Source: Streptomyces caelestis
GTDB taxonomy: Bacteria; Actinomycetota; Actinomycetes; Streptomycetales; Streptomycetaceae
Length of the DNA: 64,000 nt
Assembly: GCF_001279005.1 (NCBI RefSeq)
Contig: NZ_LGCN01000177.1
Span: forward strand, 1 to 64,000
Reading direction: 5' to 3'
Shown here piece by piece: positions 16,038 to 24,110 of the stretch. The notes under the pieces were generated by a model, which saw only the letters and a list, made by a program, of their open reading frames with translations, was not told where the DNA came from and did not search any database. Position 1 is the stretch's first letter, and each line of letters opens with the position of its first letter. A program made the position numbers and the translations under genes.

Positions 16038-18905
16038 ATGACGGATCACCGGGAACTGTCGGCCGGGCTGCGGGCGGCCGTACGCGGCGAGGTCGACTTC
16101 ACCGCGACCGCACGGGCGCTGACCACGATGGACGCCTCCAACTACCGCCGGGTACCGCTCGGCGTGGTGGCCCCGCGGGACGCCGACGACGTGGCGGCGG
16201 CGCTGTCGGTCTGCCGGGCGTACGGCGTCCCCGTGGTGCCGCGCGGCGGCGGCACCTCGATCGCGGGGCAGGCGACCGGCACCGGGGTGGTGCTCGACTT
16301 CACCCGCCACATGAACCGTCTGCTGTCCCTCGACCCGCAGGCCCGCACGGCCGTCGTCCAGCCGGGCCTCGTCCTCGACCGCCTCCAGGAGGCCGCCGCC
16401 CCGCACGGCCTGCGCTTCGGCCCGGACCCCTCCACCCACAGCCGCTGCACCCTCGGCGGCATGATCGGCAACAACTCCTGCGGCTCCCACTCGGTGGCCT
16501 GGGGCACGACGGCCGACAGCGTGCGCGAACTGGCGGTCGTCACCCCGGGCGGGGAGCGCCTGCGCCCCGGCCGGGGCGGGGCCGGGGCCCCGGCGGGACT
16601 GCGGGACCTGGTGGACGGCGAACTGGCCCGCCTGCGCACCGGCTTCCCCGACCTCCCCCGCCGCATCTCCGGCTACGCGGTGGACGCCCTGCTGCCCGAG
16701 AAGGGCGCGGACGTCGCCCGCTCCCTCTGCGGCTCGGAGGGCACGCTGGCCGTGCTCACGGAGGCGGTCGTGGACCTCGTACGGGCGCCGCGCGCGCGTG
16801 CGCTCGCCGTGCTGGCGTACGCGGACGAGCGCGGGGCGGCCCAGGCGGCGGCGGGGCTGCTGCCGTACCGGCCGCTGACCGTGGAGGGCATGGCGGCGGA
16901 CCTCGTGCCGTTTGGCGCGGACCTCCCGCGCGGGGGCGCCTGGCTGTTCGTGGAGACCGGCGGGGACACGGAGGCGGAGGCGCGCGCGGGTGCGGAGACG
17001 ATCGTCCGCGCGGCCGACGTCCTGGACTCCCTGGTGGTCACCGACCCGGCCCGGCAGCGCGCGCTGTGGCGCGTCCGGGAGGACGCGAGCGGCACGGCGA
17101 CGCGCATGCCGGACGGGACGGAGGCCTGGCCCGGCTGGGAGGACTGCGCGGTGCCGCCCGCCCGGCTCGGCGCGTACCTGCGCGACTTCCGGGCCCTCAT
17201 GGCGGACCACGGCCTGCGCGGCACCCCGTACGGGCACTTCGGGGACGGCTGCATCCACGTCCGCATCGACTTCGACCTGCTGACCGCGCCGGGCGTCGCC
17301 CGCTTCCGGCGCTTCTCGGAGGAGCTGGCCGACCTGGTCGTGGCGCACGGTGGCTCGCTCTCCGGCGAGCACGGCGACGGCCGGGCCCGCGCGGAGCTGC
17401 TGCCGCGCATGTACGGCGCGGAGACGGTCGCCCTCTTCGAGCGCGTGAAGGCCCTCTGGGACCCGGACGACCTCCTCAACCCCGGCATGCTGGTCCGCCC
17501 CGCACCCCTGGACGCCGGCCTCCGCTTCTCCGTCCTCCCGCGCGAACCGGTCGACGTCGCCTTCGGCTACCCCGCCGACGGCGGCGACTTCCCGGCGGCG
17601 GTACGGCGCTGCGTGGGCGTCGCCAAGTGCCGTACGACGTCCGTGTCCGGGCCGGCGGTGATGTGCCCGTCGTTCCGCGCGACGGGCGAGGAACAGCACT
17701 CCACGCGCGGGCGCGCGCGCCTGCTGCACGAGATGCTCGCGGGCGAGCTGGTGACCGACGGCTGGCGCTCCACGGAGGTACGGGACGCGCTCGACCTGTG
17801 CCTGTCCTGCAAGGGCTGCCGCTCGGACTGCCCGGTCGGGGTCGACATGGCCACGTACAAGGCGGAGTTCCTGTACCACCACTACGCGGGCCGCCGCCGC
17901 CCCGCCGCGCACCACACGATGGGCCGGCTGCCGGAGTGGCTGGGCTGGGTGGGGCGGACGAGGTCGGCGGGGGCGGTGAACGCCCTCGCCTCGGTGGGGC
18001 CGCTCGCGGACGTGGCGAAACGGCTGGGCGGGATCGCGGGGGAGCGGGAGATCCCCCGGGTGGCGGGGGAGACGTTCACCCGGTGGTGGCGGGGGCGGGG
18101 AGGGCCCCTTGGTGAGGGGAAGCCGGTGGTCCTCTGGCCGGACACCTTCACCGAGCACCTGTCGCCGTCGGTGGGCCGGGCGGCCGTACGCGTGCTGGAG
18201 GCGGCGGGCCTGCGGGTGGTGCTGCCGCCGACCCTGCGGCTGACCGGCCGCCCGGTGGGCGACGCCCGCAGCCGCTCCGCGCTGTCCCTGCTGACGGCCC
18301 GCAGGGGCCGGGTCTGCTGCGGCCTGACGTACATCTCCACGGGCCGGCTCGACCGCGCCCGCACGGTCCTGCGCCGCACCCTCGACCTCCTGGAACCGGT
18401 CCTGGCCACCGACGCCCCCCTGGTCGTCCTGGAACCGAGCTGCGCGGCCGCCCTGCGCACCGACGCCCCGGAACTCCTCCACGACGACCCCCGCGCGGCC
18501 CGGCTCGCCGCACGGGTCCTGACCTTCGCGGAGACCCTGGAACGGCACGCCCCGGACTGGACCCCGCCCGTGCTGGACCGCCCGGTCACCGGCCAGACCC
18601 ACTGCCACCAGCACGCGGTCCTGGGCGAGGACCCCGACCGCCGGCTCCGCGCGGCGGCCGGCCTCACCGGCGACCTCGCGGGCGGCTGCTGCGGCCTGGC
18701 GGGCAACTTCGGCTTCGAGAAGGGCCACTACGAGGTCTCCAGGGCCTGCGCGGAGGACCGGCTCCTGCCGTCGGTACGGGAGGCCCCGGAGGGGGCGGTC
18801 GTCCTGGCCGACGGTTTCTCCTGCCGGACGCAGCTGGAGCAGCTCGCGGGAGTACGGGGGCGGCACCTGGCGGAGGTGCTGGCGGCGGCTCTGGAGAACA
18901 CGTGA
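16038..18905 (+). CDS. FAD-binding and (4Fe-4S) oxidoreductase (GlcD-GlcF / D-lactate dehydrogenase fusion type)
   Basis: A 955-residue fusion. An FAD_binding_4 (PCMH) domain occupies about 30-250 (VVPRGGGTSIAGQATG, then GGMIGNNSCGSHS). The FAD-oxidase C-terminal domain lies at about 270-490 (SLSGEHGDGRARAELLP). A 4Fe-4S motif CLSCKGCRSDCPVG is near 587, and two CCG domains (CCGLTYIS, CCGLAGNFG) are in the C-terminal third. This organisation matches membrane-associated D-2-hydroxyacid (glycolate or D-lactate) dehydrogenases that feed the quinone pool. The ATG at 16038 has GAGGA only three bases away. It is monocistronic and divergent from the conservon. Confidence 0.88.
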   Translation: MTDHRELSAGLRAAVRGEVDFTATARALTTMDASNYRRVPLGVVAPRDADDVAAALSVCRAYGVPVVPRGGGTSIAGQATGTGVVLDFTRHMNRLLSLDPQARTAVVQPGLVLDRLQEAAAPHGLRFGPDPSTHSRCTLGGMIGNNSCGSHSVAWGTTADSVRELAVVTPGGERLRPGRGGAGAPAGLRDLVDGELARLRTGFPDLPRRISGYAVDALLPEKGADVARSLCGSEGTLAVLTEAVVDLVRAPRARALAVLAYADERGAAQAAAGLLPYRPLTVEGMAADLVPFGADLPRGGAWLFVETGGDTEAEARAGAETIVRAADVLDSLVVTDPARQRALWRVREDASGTATRMPDGTEAWPGWEDCAVPPARLGAYLRDFRALMADHGLRGTPYGHFGDGCIHVRIDFDLLTAPGVARFRRFSEELADLVVAHGGSLSGEHGDGRARAELLPRMYGAETVALFERVKALWDPDDLLNPGMLVRPAPLDAGLRFSVLPREPVDVAFGYPADGGDFPAAVRRCVGVAKCRTTSVSGPAVMCPSFRATGEEQHSTRGRARLLHEMLAGELVTDGWRSTEVRDALDLCLSCKGCRSDCPVGVDMATYKAEFLYHHYAGRRRPAAHHTMGRLPEWLGWVGRTRSAGAVNALASVGPLADVAKRLGGIAGEREIPRVAGETFTRWWRGRGGPLGEGKPVVLWPDTFTEHLSPSVGRAAVRVLEAAGLRVVLPPTLRLTGRPVGDARSRSALSLLTARRGRVCCGLTYISTGRLDRARTVLRRTLDLLEPVLATDAPLVVLEPSCAAALRTDAPELLHDDPRAARLAARVLTFAETLERHAPDWTPPVLDRPVTGQTHCHQHAVLGEDPDRRLRAAAGLTGDLAGGCCGLAGNFGFEKGHYEVSRACAEDRLLPSVREAPEGAVVLADGFSCRTQLEQLAGVRGRHLAEVLAAALENT

Positions 18906-19122
18906 GCGGTCGCCGCCCTTCTGTCCTCGACGCGCTCGGTCGGGCTGCCGCAGCCCGCGTTCTCGGCTCTCCGCCACCCACGACGCATCGGCGCGGGCCC
19001 GGGTGAGGCACTCGGTGGGACAGCGGAGCCCATCCGCCGGTGTGTCCGGGAGGAGGCCCCGGGCAGGGGCGAGCATCTCCCCGCCCCGTGCGCGGGCCGG
19101 CGCGGTGCGCGGGCCGGCCCGT

Positions 19123-19692
19123 TCAGGGAGCCGTCTCGCCCCGGACCAGGGGGTGGCACACCGGCTGGACGCCCTCCGGGAGGTCGTCCGGGCGGCACCA
19201 GCGGGCCTCCAGGATCTCGAAGGGGTCGAGACGCATGTCGCCGCCGAGCAGGCGGGCCTCGTAGGCCACCTCCAGGCGGGTGCGCAGGCCGCTGTTCAGC
19301 ATGACGAGGCGGCCCACCTCCACGTCGAGGTTCGTCTCCTCCTTGACCTCCCGCACCACCGTCGCCCGGAAGTCCTCGCCCTTGCGGGCGAAGCCGCTCG
19401 GCAGGCCCCACTGGCGGCCCGGCGGCCACATCCGGTGCCGGAGCAGCAGGACCCGTCCCTCGTCGTCGCGCACCACACCGGTCACGCCCACCACGTACTT
19501 GGTGTGCAGCAACCACATGATGCGGCTCTGCACGGGGCGCAGGAGCCGCCAGAGACGGGCAATGAGTCGTCGCACGGGACCTCGGACGGTGTGGGAGCGG
19601 ACGCGGGTGATCACCGGTGGGAACGGTACCCGGTGGGTCCACGTGGCGGACGGAGTTGACCGGGGCGGGGCGGGGGCCGCATCGTCAGGCAT
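19123..19692 (-). CDS. Nudix hydrolase
   Basis: A 189-residue protein with a complete Nudix box GFARKGEDFRATVVREVKEE followed by TNLDV (G-x5-E-x7-REVxEET). An amphipathic, strongly basic N-terminal stretch (RRLIARLWRLLRPVQSRIMW) may attach it to the membrane or to nucleic acid. The ATG at 19692 has GAGG nine bases upstream; a GTG 78 bases further in would give the version I remember from relatives. It hydrolyses an unknown nucleoside diphosphate derivative. It is divergent from the EamA exporter, with an operator-like palindrome between them. Confidence 0.85.
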   Translation of the reverse strand: MPDDAAPAPPRSTPSATWTHRVPFPPVITRVRSHTVRGPVRRLIARLWRLLRPVQSRIMWLLHTKYVVGVTGVVRDDEGRVLLLRHRMWPPGRQWGLPSGFARKGEDFRATVVREVKEETNLDVEVGRLVMLNSGLRTRLEVAYEARLLGGDMRLDPFEILEARWCRPDDLPEGVQPVCHPLVRGETAP

Positions 19693-19716
19693 GTAAACGC
19701 CTCACGGTACTGACGT

Positions 19717-19734
19717 AGTCCAATGCGCTGGACT
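19717..19734. promoter_or_regulatory. palindromic operator between Nudix and EamA genes
   Basis: AGTCCA-ATGCGC-TGGACT is an inverted repeat with perfect 6-bp arms around a palindrome-like GCGC core. It lies 24 bases before the Nudix start and 67 bases before the EamA GTG, where the divergent promoters should overlap. A LysR-, GntR- or MocR-type regulator encoded elsewhere is a plausible binder; no such gene is adjacent. Confidence 0.5.
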
Positions 19735-19800
19735 GGACAGTTCATCGCGATGCACACTCGATACCGGCAAGTGTCCGCTCCGACGTCCCTGGAAGGCCCC

Positions 19801-20748
19801 GTGACCACCCCCAGCGCCACCACCCCGTCCACCCCCGCAGGAACAGGTCCGCACGGCGGTGCGGACCTGCCGGCCGGCGGCCCGCGCGGGCGGGGCTCCC
19901 TGGGCCCGGTGGGGCTGGTCCTCGCGGGCGGGATCTCCGTGCAGTTCGGCGGGGCGCTGGCGGTGACGCTGATGCCGCGGGCCGGTGCGCTCGGGGTCGT
20001 CGCGCTGCGGCTGCTGGTGGCGGCGATCGTGCTGATGGTGCTGTGCCGGCCCCGGCTGCGCGGGCACTCGCGCGCCGACTGGGGCACGGTGATCGCCTTC
20101 GGCGTCGCCATGGCCGCGATGAACGGCCTCTTCTACCAGTCCATCGCGCGCATCCCGCTGGGCCCCGCGGTCACGCTGGAGGTGCTCGGCCCGCTCGCCC
20201 TGTCCGTCCTGGCCTCACGGCGCGCGGTCAACCTCGTGTGGGCCGGGCTTGCCCTGGCCGGTGTCTTCCTCCTCGGCGGCGGAGGCTTCAGCGGCCTCGA
20301 CCCGCTGGGTGTGGTCTTCGCCCTGGGCGCCGGCGCCATGTGGGCGGCGTACATCGTCTTCAGCGCGCGTACGGGCCGCCGTTTCCCGCAGGCGGACGGA
20401 CTCGCCCTCGCGATGGGCGTGGCGGCGGTCCTCTTCCTGCCGCTGGGCATCGCCGAGTCCGGTGCGAAGCTCCTCGACCCGACCGTCCTCGGCCTGGGCG
20501 CGGCGGTCGCGGTGCTGTCCTCCGTGCTCCCGTACACCCTCGAACTCCTCGCCCTGCGCCGCCTGCCCGCCTCCACCTTCGCCGTCCTGATGAGCCTGGA
20601 ACCGGCCCTCGCGGCCGCCGCGGGCTTCCTGATCCTCGACCAGGCCCTCTCCGCCACGGAGGCCGCCGCCATCGCCCTGGTCGTCGCGGCGAGCATGGGG
20701 GCGGTGCGGACGCAGGTGGGGCGGCGGAAGGCCGGCGCCGGGCTGTGA
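19801..20748 (+). CDS. EamA/RhtA family inner-membrane exporter
   Basis: About 315 residues from the GTG at 19801, with GGAAGG four bases upstream; an ATG at 19750 would add 17 residues. After a Pro/Gly-rich N-terminus it has ten hydrophobic segments in two EamA repeats, the first starting GPVGLVLAGGISVQFGGALA and the second DPLGVVFALGAGAMWAAYIV. RhtA-like members export threonine, homoserine or purines. The C-terminus ends with basic residues (RRKAGAGL). Substrate not predictable. Confidence 0.88.
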   Translation: MTTPSATTPSTPAGTGPHGGADLPAGGPRGRGSLGPVGLVLAGGISVQFGGALAVTLMPRAGALGVVALRLLVAAIVLMVLCRPRLRGHSRADWGTVIAFGVAMAAMNGLFYQSIARIPLGPAVTLEVLGPLALSVLASRRAVNLVWAGLALAGVFLLGGGGFSGLDPLGVVFALGAGAMWAAYIVFSARTGRRFPQADGLALAMGVAAVLFLPLGIAESGAKLLDPTVLGLGAAVAVLSSVLPYTLELLALRRLPASTFAVLMSLEPALAAAAGFLILDQALSATEAAAIALVVAASMGAVRTQVGRRKAGAGL

Positions 20749-20759
20749 TTCGTCGCGCT

Positions 20760-21065
20760 TTACAGCCGTACCGAAAGGTTTCCCACAGTGGCCGTTATGG
20801 TCAGCTCGCCACCGATCGCGTGCAGGTACGCCGCCATCGTCGAGGTGTCCAGGCGAGCGGTGCCCCGCTCGATCTGACTGACCCGGCCCTGGGTGACGCC
20901 CATCGCCTTGGCGACCTGAACCTGGGTGAAGCCTTGAGCCTTGCGGAGGGCGGCCAGTTCGTGCCCGCGCTCCGCGTCGATCATCTCCGCCTTGATGGCG
21001 TCGATGCGCTCGCGCTTCTCGGGGGTGATGTCGGCCGTCAGGTCGTCCATGGAGCCAAGCTTCAT
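20760..21065 (-). CDS. HigA-like XRE antitoxin
   Basis: A 101-residue protein with a C-terminal XRE helix-turn-helix (FTQVQVAKAMGVTQGRVSQI, then ERG) at about 45-75 and a charged N-terminal segment that probably neutralises the toxin. The ATG at 21065 overlaps the toxin stop (ATGA), so the toxin gene comes first, as in higBA. It should autorepress the operon through the palindrome at 21470-21485. It is convergent with the EamA gene with 11 bases between stops. Confidence 0.85.
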   Translation of the reverse strand: MKLGSMDDLTADITPEKRERIDAIKAEMIDAERGHELAALRKAQGFTQVQVAKAMGVTQGRVSQIERGTARLDTSTMAAYLHAIGGELTITATVGNLSVRL

Positions 21066-21466
21066 TTGCCCTGCCCTTCCTTCTTCTCCTGCTCCAGCGC
21101 ATCAAGGTAGGCGGTGAACTTGTCGTCCGCCTCTTTGATCGCCCGGGGGTACCAGGCCGCCCATCGGCGCCCGGCGGCCTTGTTGCCCGCCACCAGGAAG
21201 ATCGCCCGCCGCTCGGGGTCGAAGACGAACAGCATCCGGATGCTCACCGTCCCGCCGCCGCGTGGACGTAACTCCCGCATGTTCCGGTAACGGCTCCTCC
21301 CGATCGCGCCGACCGTCGGTCGCCGAAGCGCCGGGCCCACTTCCTGGAGCCGTTCCAGGGCGGCTATCACGTGGAGGTGGCTGTCGGGGTCCTCCTTGGC
21401 GAGCGTCTTGATCCAGTCCAGCACGTCTTCGAAGAAGCGCAGCTCATAGGGTTCGGCCGCAGCCAG
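21062..21466 (-). CDS. RelE/HigB-type toxin (Gp49-like phage-derived)
   Basis: The conserved part begins EPYELRFFEDVLDWIKTLAK and contains the toxin core RYRNMRELRPRGGGTVSIRM with LFVFDPERRAIFLVAGNK, the beta-sheet of HigB/RelE ribosome-dependent mRNA endonucleases. The C-terminus is Lys/Glu-rich (EQEKKEGQGK). The start is ambiguous. A CTG at 21466 opens the conserved domain just after the operator palindrome, while a TTG at 21496 and an ATG at 21535 would add a stretch unlike the family and put the operator inside the gene. I prefer the short form. Confidence 0.75.
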   Translation of the reverse strand: MAAAEPYELRFFEDVLDWIKTLAKEDPDSHLHVIAALERLQEVGPALRRPTVGAIGRSRYRNMRELRPRGGGTVSIRMLFVFDPERRAIFLVAGNKAAGRRWAAWYPRAIKEADDKFTAYLDALEQEKKEGQGK

Positions 21467-21469
21467 AAA

Positions 21470-21485
21470 ATTAGCACGAGCTAAT
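21470..21485. promoter_or_regulatory. toxin-antitoxin operator palindrome
   Basis: ATTAGC-ACGA-GCTAAT is a low-GC inverted repeat with 6-bp perfect arms at the promoter-proximal edge of the toxin gene, in a short AT-rich island (21465-21490). Its position fits autoregulation by the toxin-antitoxin complex. It also argues that translation of the toxin begins downstream of it. Confidence 0.55.
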
Positions 21486-21618
21486 ATTGCGGGCAAGTGG
21501 CGGGCCGCCGCCCCGGCGGAAAAGCCAGCAATCATGCTTGATTGTTTTATTCGCCGCTGCCATGCTCCACGCAACCGCGCCGCACACCGCCGTGTCCGTG
21601 CCCCGAGGGGAGCGCCTC

Positions 21619-22416
21619 GTGTCCGACCCGACGCCCGTGATCGACGATCTGCGTGAGGAGAGCGAGGAGGTCGACCGGCTGGTGGCCGGGCTCGACCCCG
21701 CGCAGTGGGCGCTTCCGACGCCCGCCGCCGGCTGGACCGTCGCCCACCAGATCGCCCACCTCGCCTGGACCGACCACTCCGCGCTGCTCGCCGTCACCGA
21801 CGCGGACGGGTTCCGGACGCTGGTGGAAGGCGCCCTGAACGCCCCGCACACCTTCGTCGACGAGGGCGCCGAGGAGTACGCCGGGGCCGCGCCCGCCGAC
21901 CTGCTCGCGCGCTGGCGCGAGGGACGCGCGGCGCTGGAGAAGGCGCTGCGGGAGGCGCCGGCCGGGGCGCGGTTCCCCTGGTACGGGCCGCCCATGTCCG
22001 CCGCCTCCATGGCCACCGCCCGTCTCATGGAGACCTGGGCCCACGGACAGGACATCGCGGACACGATCGGTGTGATGCGGCCACCCGGCGCTCGGCTCCG
22101 GCATGTGGCGCGGCTCGGGGTGCGGACCCGGGACTTCGCCTACGGCGTGCACGGGCTCACCCCGCCCGCCGAGCCCTTCCGCGTCGAACTCGTCGGACCG
22201 GGGGGCGAACTGTGGGCCCACGGCCCCGAGGACGCCCCCCAGCGCGTCACCGGACCCGCCCTCGACTTCTGCCTCCTGGTCACCCGGCGCGCCCACCGCG
22301 CGGACCTCGCCCTCACCGCCGACGGCCCCGACGCCGACCGCTGGCTGGACATCGCCCAGGCCTTCGCGGGCCCGCCCGGCGGCGGCCGGGAGCCGAAGGG
22401 GGACACCGCGCGGTGA
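21619..22416 (+). CDS. TIGR03084-type metal-binding (DinB/MDMPI-fold) protein
   Basis: A 265-residue protein starting at a GTG (MSDPTPVIDDLREESEEVDR) with GGGGAG seven bases upstream. The N-terminal four-helix DinB/MDMPI domain carries metal-ligand positions in TVAHQIAHLAWTDHS and METWAHGQDIAD. A smaller C-terminal domain follows (FRVELVGPGGELWAHGPEDA). Related proteins are mycothiol-dependent isomerases or thiol transferases. It opens the acyl-CoA operon and its stop overlaps the AtuA-like gene (GTGA), so a role in that pathway is likely, perhaps thiol-dependent isomerisation or detoxification. Confidence 0.8.
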   Translation: MSDPTPVIDDLREESEEVDRLVAGLDPAQWALPTPAAGWTVAHQIAHLAWTDHSALLAVTDADGFRTLVEGALNAPHTFVDEGAEEYAGAAPADLLARWREGRAALEKALREAPAGARFPWYGPPMSAASMATARLMETWAHGQDIADTIGVMRPPGARLRHVARLGVRTRDFAYGVHGLTPPAEPFRVELVGPGGELWAHGPEDAPQRVTGPALDFCLLVTRRAHRADLALTADGPDADRWLDIAQAFAGPPGGGREPKGDTAR

Positions 22417-24110
22417 CGACGACGGCGACGCCCCTGCGCATCGGCAACTTCTCCGGCTTCTACGGCGACCGCGCGGGCGCCCTGCGCGAGATGCTCACCG
22501 GCGGCGAGGTCGACGTCCTCACCGGCGACTACCTCGCCGAGCTGACCATGCTCATCCTCGCCCGCGACCGGCTGAAGGACCCCTCCGCCGGATACGCCCG
22601 CACCTTCCCGCGGCAACTGGAGGACTGCCTCGGCCTCGCCCGCGAGCGGGGCGTCAGGATCGTCACCAACGCGGGCGGGCTCAACCCGGCCGGACTCGCC
22701 GACGCCGTACGCGCCCTGGCCGACCGGCTCGGCCTCCCCGTACGGGTCGCCCACGTCGAGGGCGACGACCTCACCGCGCGGTACCCCGGCAGCCTCGCCG
22801 CCCACGCCTACCTCGGCGGCTTCGGGATCGCGGAGTGCCTGCGCGCGGGCGCCGACGTGGTCGTCACCGGGCGGGTCACCGACGCGGCCCTCGTCACCGG
22901 GCCGGCCGCCGCCCACTTCGGCTGGACGGCGACGGACCACGACCGGCTCGCGGGGGCCGTCGTCGCCGGGCACGTGCTGGAGTGCGGGGCGCAGGCGACC
23001 GGCGGGAACTACGCCTTCTTCGGCGAGCGCCGCCCCGGCGACCTGCGGCGGCCCGGGTTCCCGCTCGCCGAGCTCCACGCCGACGGCACCGCCGTGATCA
23101 CCAAGCACCCCGGCACCGGCGGCTTCGTCGACGTCGGCACGGTGACCGCGCAGCTGCTGTACGAGACCGGCGGCGCCCGGTACGCCGGGCCGGACGTCAC
23201 CGCACGGCTGGACACCGTACGGCTCGCCCAGGACGGACCCGACCGGGTGCGCGTCGAAGGGGTCCGGGGGGAGGCGCCCCCGCCCACGCTCAAGGTCGGG
23301 CTCAACCGGCTCGGCGGCTTCCGCAACGAGGTCGTGTTCGTGCTCACCGGGCTCGACGTCGAGGCCAAGGCCGGGCTCGTGAAGGAGCAGATGAGCGACG
23401 CGCTCGCCACGTCCCCTCCCGCCGACGTGCGCTGGGAGCTGGCCCGCACCGACCGGCCCGACGCCGGCACCGAGGAGACCGCGAGCGCGCTGCTGCGTCT
23501 CGTCGTACGGGATCCCGCGCAGGAGGCGGTCGGGCGGGTGCTGAGCGGGGCCGCCGTCGAGCTGGCGCTGGCCAGCTACCCCGGATTCCATGTGATGGCG
23601 CCACCGGGCAAGGGCGCCCCCTATGGGGTCTTCGAGGATGTGTACGTCCCCCAGGGCGACGTCGACCATGTGGCCGTCCTCCACGACGGGCGCCGTGTCG
23701 CCGTGGAAGCCCCGCACGACACCGCCGTACCCGGCGACGTGCCGGAACCCGCGCTCCCCGAGCCGCTGTCCGCGGGACCCACCACGAGAGCCCCCCTCGG
23801 GCTCCTCGCCGGCGCCCGCAGCGGCGACAAGGGCGGCGACGCCAACGTCGGCGTCTGGGTCCGCTCCGACGACGCCTGGCGGTGGCTCGCGCACGAACTG
23901 ACCGTCGAGCGGTTCCGGCAGCTGATCCCCGAGGCCGCCGGCCTGCCCGTCACCCGGCACGTCCTGCCCCGCCTGCGCGCCCTGAACTTCCTCGTCGAGG
24001 GCATCCTCGGCGAGGGCGTCGCCGCGCAGGCCCGTTTCGATCCGCAGGCCAAGGCGCTCGGCGAATGGCTGCGCTCCCGGCACCTCGACATCCCGGAGGT
24101 CCTCCTGTGA
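22413..24110 (+). CDS. AtuA-like acyclic terpene utilisation family protein (DUF1446)
   Basis: A 565-residue protein. The N-terminal DUF1446 domain (LRIGNFSGFYGDRAGALREM; then LTGDYLAELTMLIL; then VTGRVTDAALV) covers about 1-440. The C-terminal AtuA-like domain begins near LGLLAGARSGDKGGDANVGV. AtuA is essential for citronellol/geraniol breakdown in Pseudomonas but its reaction is unknown. The GTG at 22413 overlaps the previous stop and the next gene starts inside its own stop, so it is an integral part of the carboxylase operon. Cytoplasmic. Confidence 0.88.
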   Translation: MTTTATPLRIGNFSGFYGDRAGALREMLTGGEVDVLTGDYLAELTMLILARDRLKDPSAGYARTFPRQLEDCLGLARERGVRIVTNAGGLNPAGLADAVRALADRLGLPVRVAHVEGDDLTARYPGSLAAHAYLGGFGIAECLRAGADVVVTGRVTDAALVTGPAAAHFGWTATDHDRLAGAVVAGHVLECGAQATGGNYAFFGERRPGDLRRPGFPLAELHADGTAVITKHPGTGGFVDVGTVTAQLLYETGGARYAGPDVTARLDTVRLAQDGPDRVRVEGVRGEAPPPTLKVGLNRLGGFRNEVVFVLTGLDVEAKAGLVKEQMSDALATSPPADVRWELARTDRPDAGTEETASALLRLVVRDPAQEAVGRVLSGAAVELALASYPGFHVMAPPGKGAPYGVFEDVYVPQGDVDHVAVLHDGRRVAVEAPHDTAVPGDVPEPALPEPLSAGPTTRAPLGLLAGARSGDKGGDANVGVWVRSDDAWRWLAHELTVERFRQLIPEAAGLPVTRHVLPRLRALNFLVEGILGEGVAAQARFDPQAKALGEWLRSRHLDIPEVLL

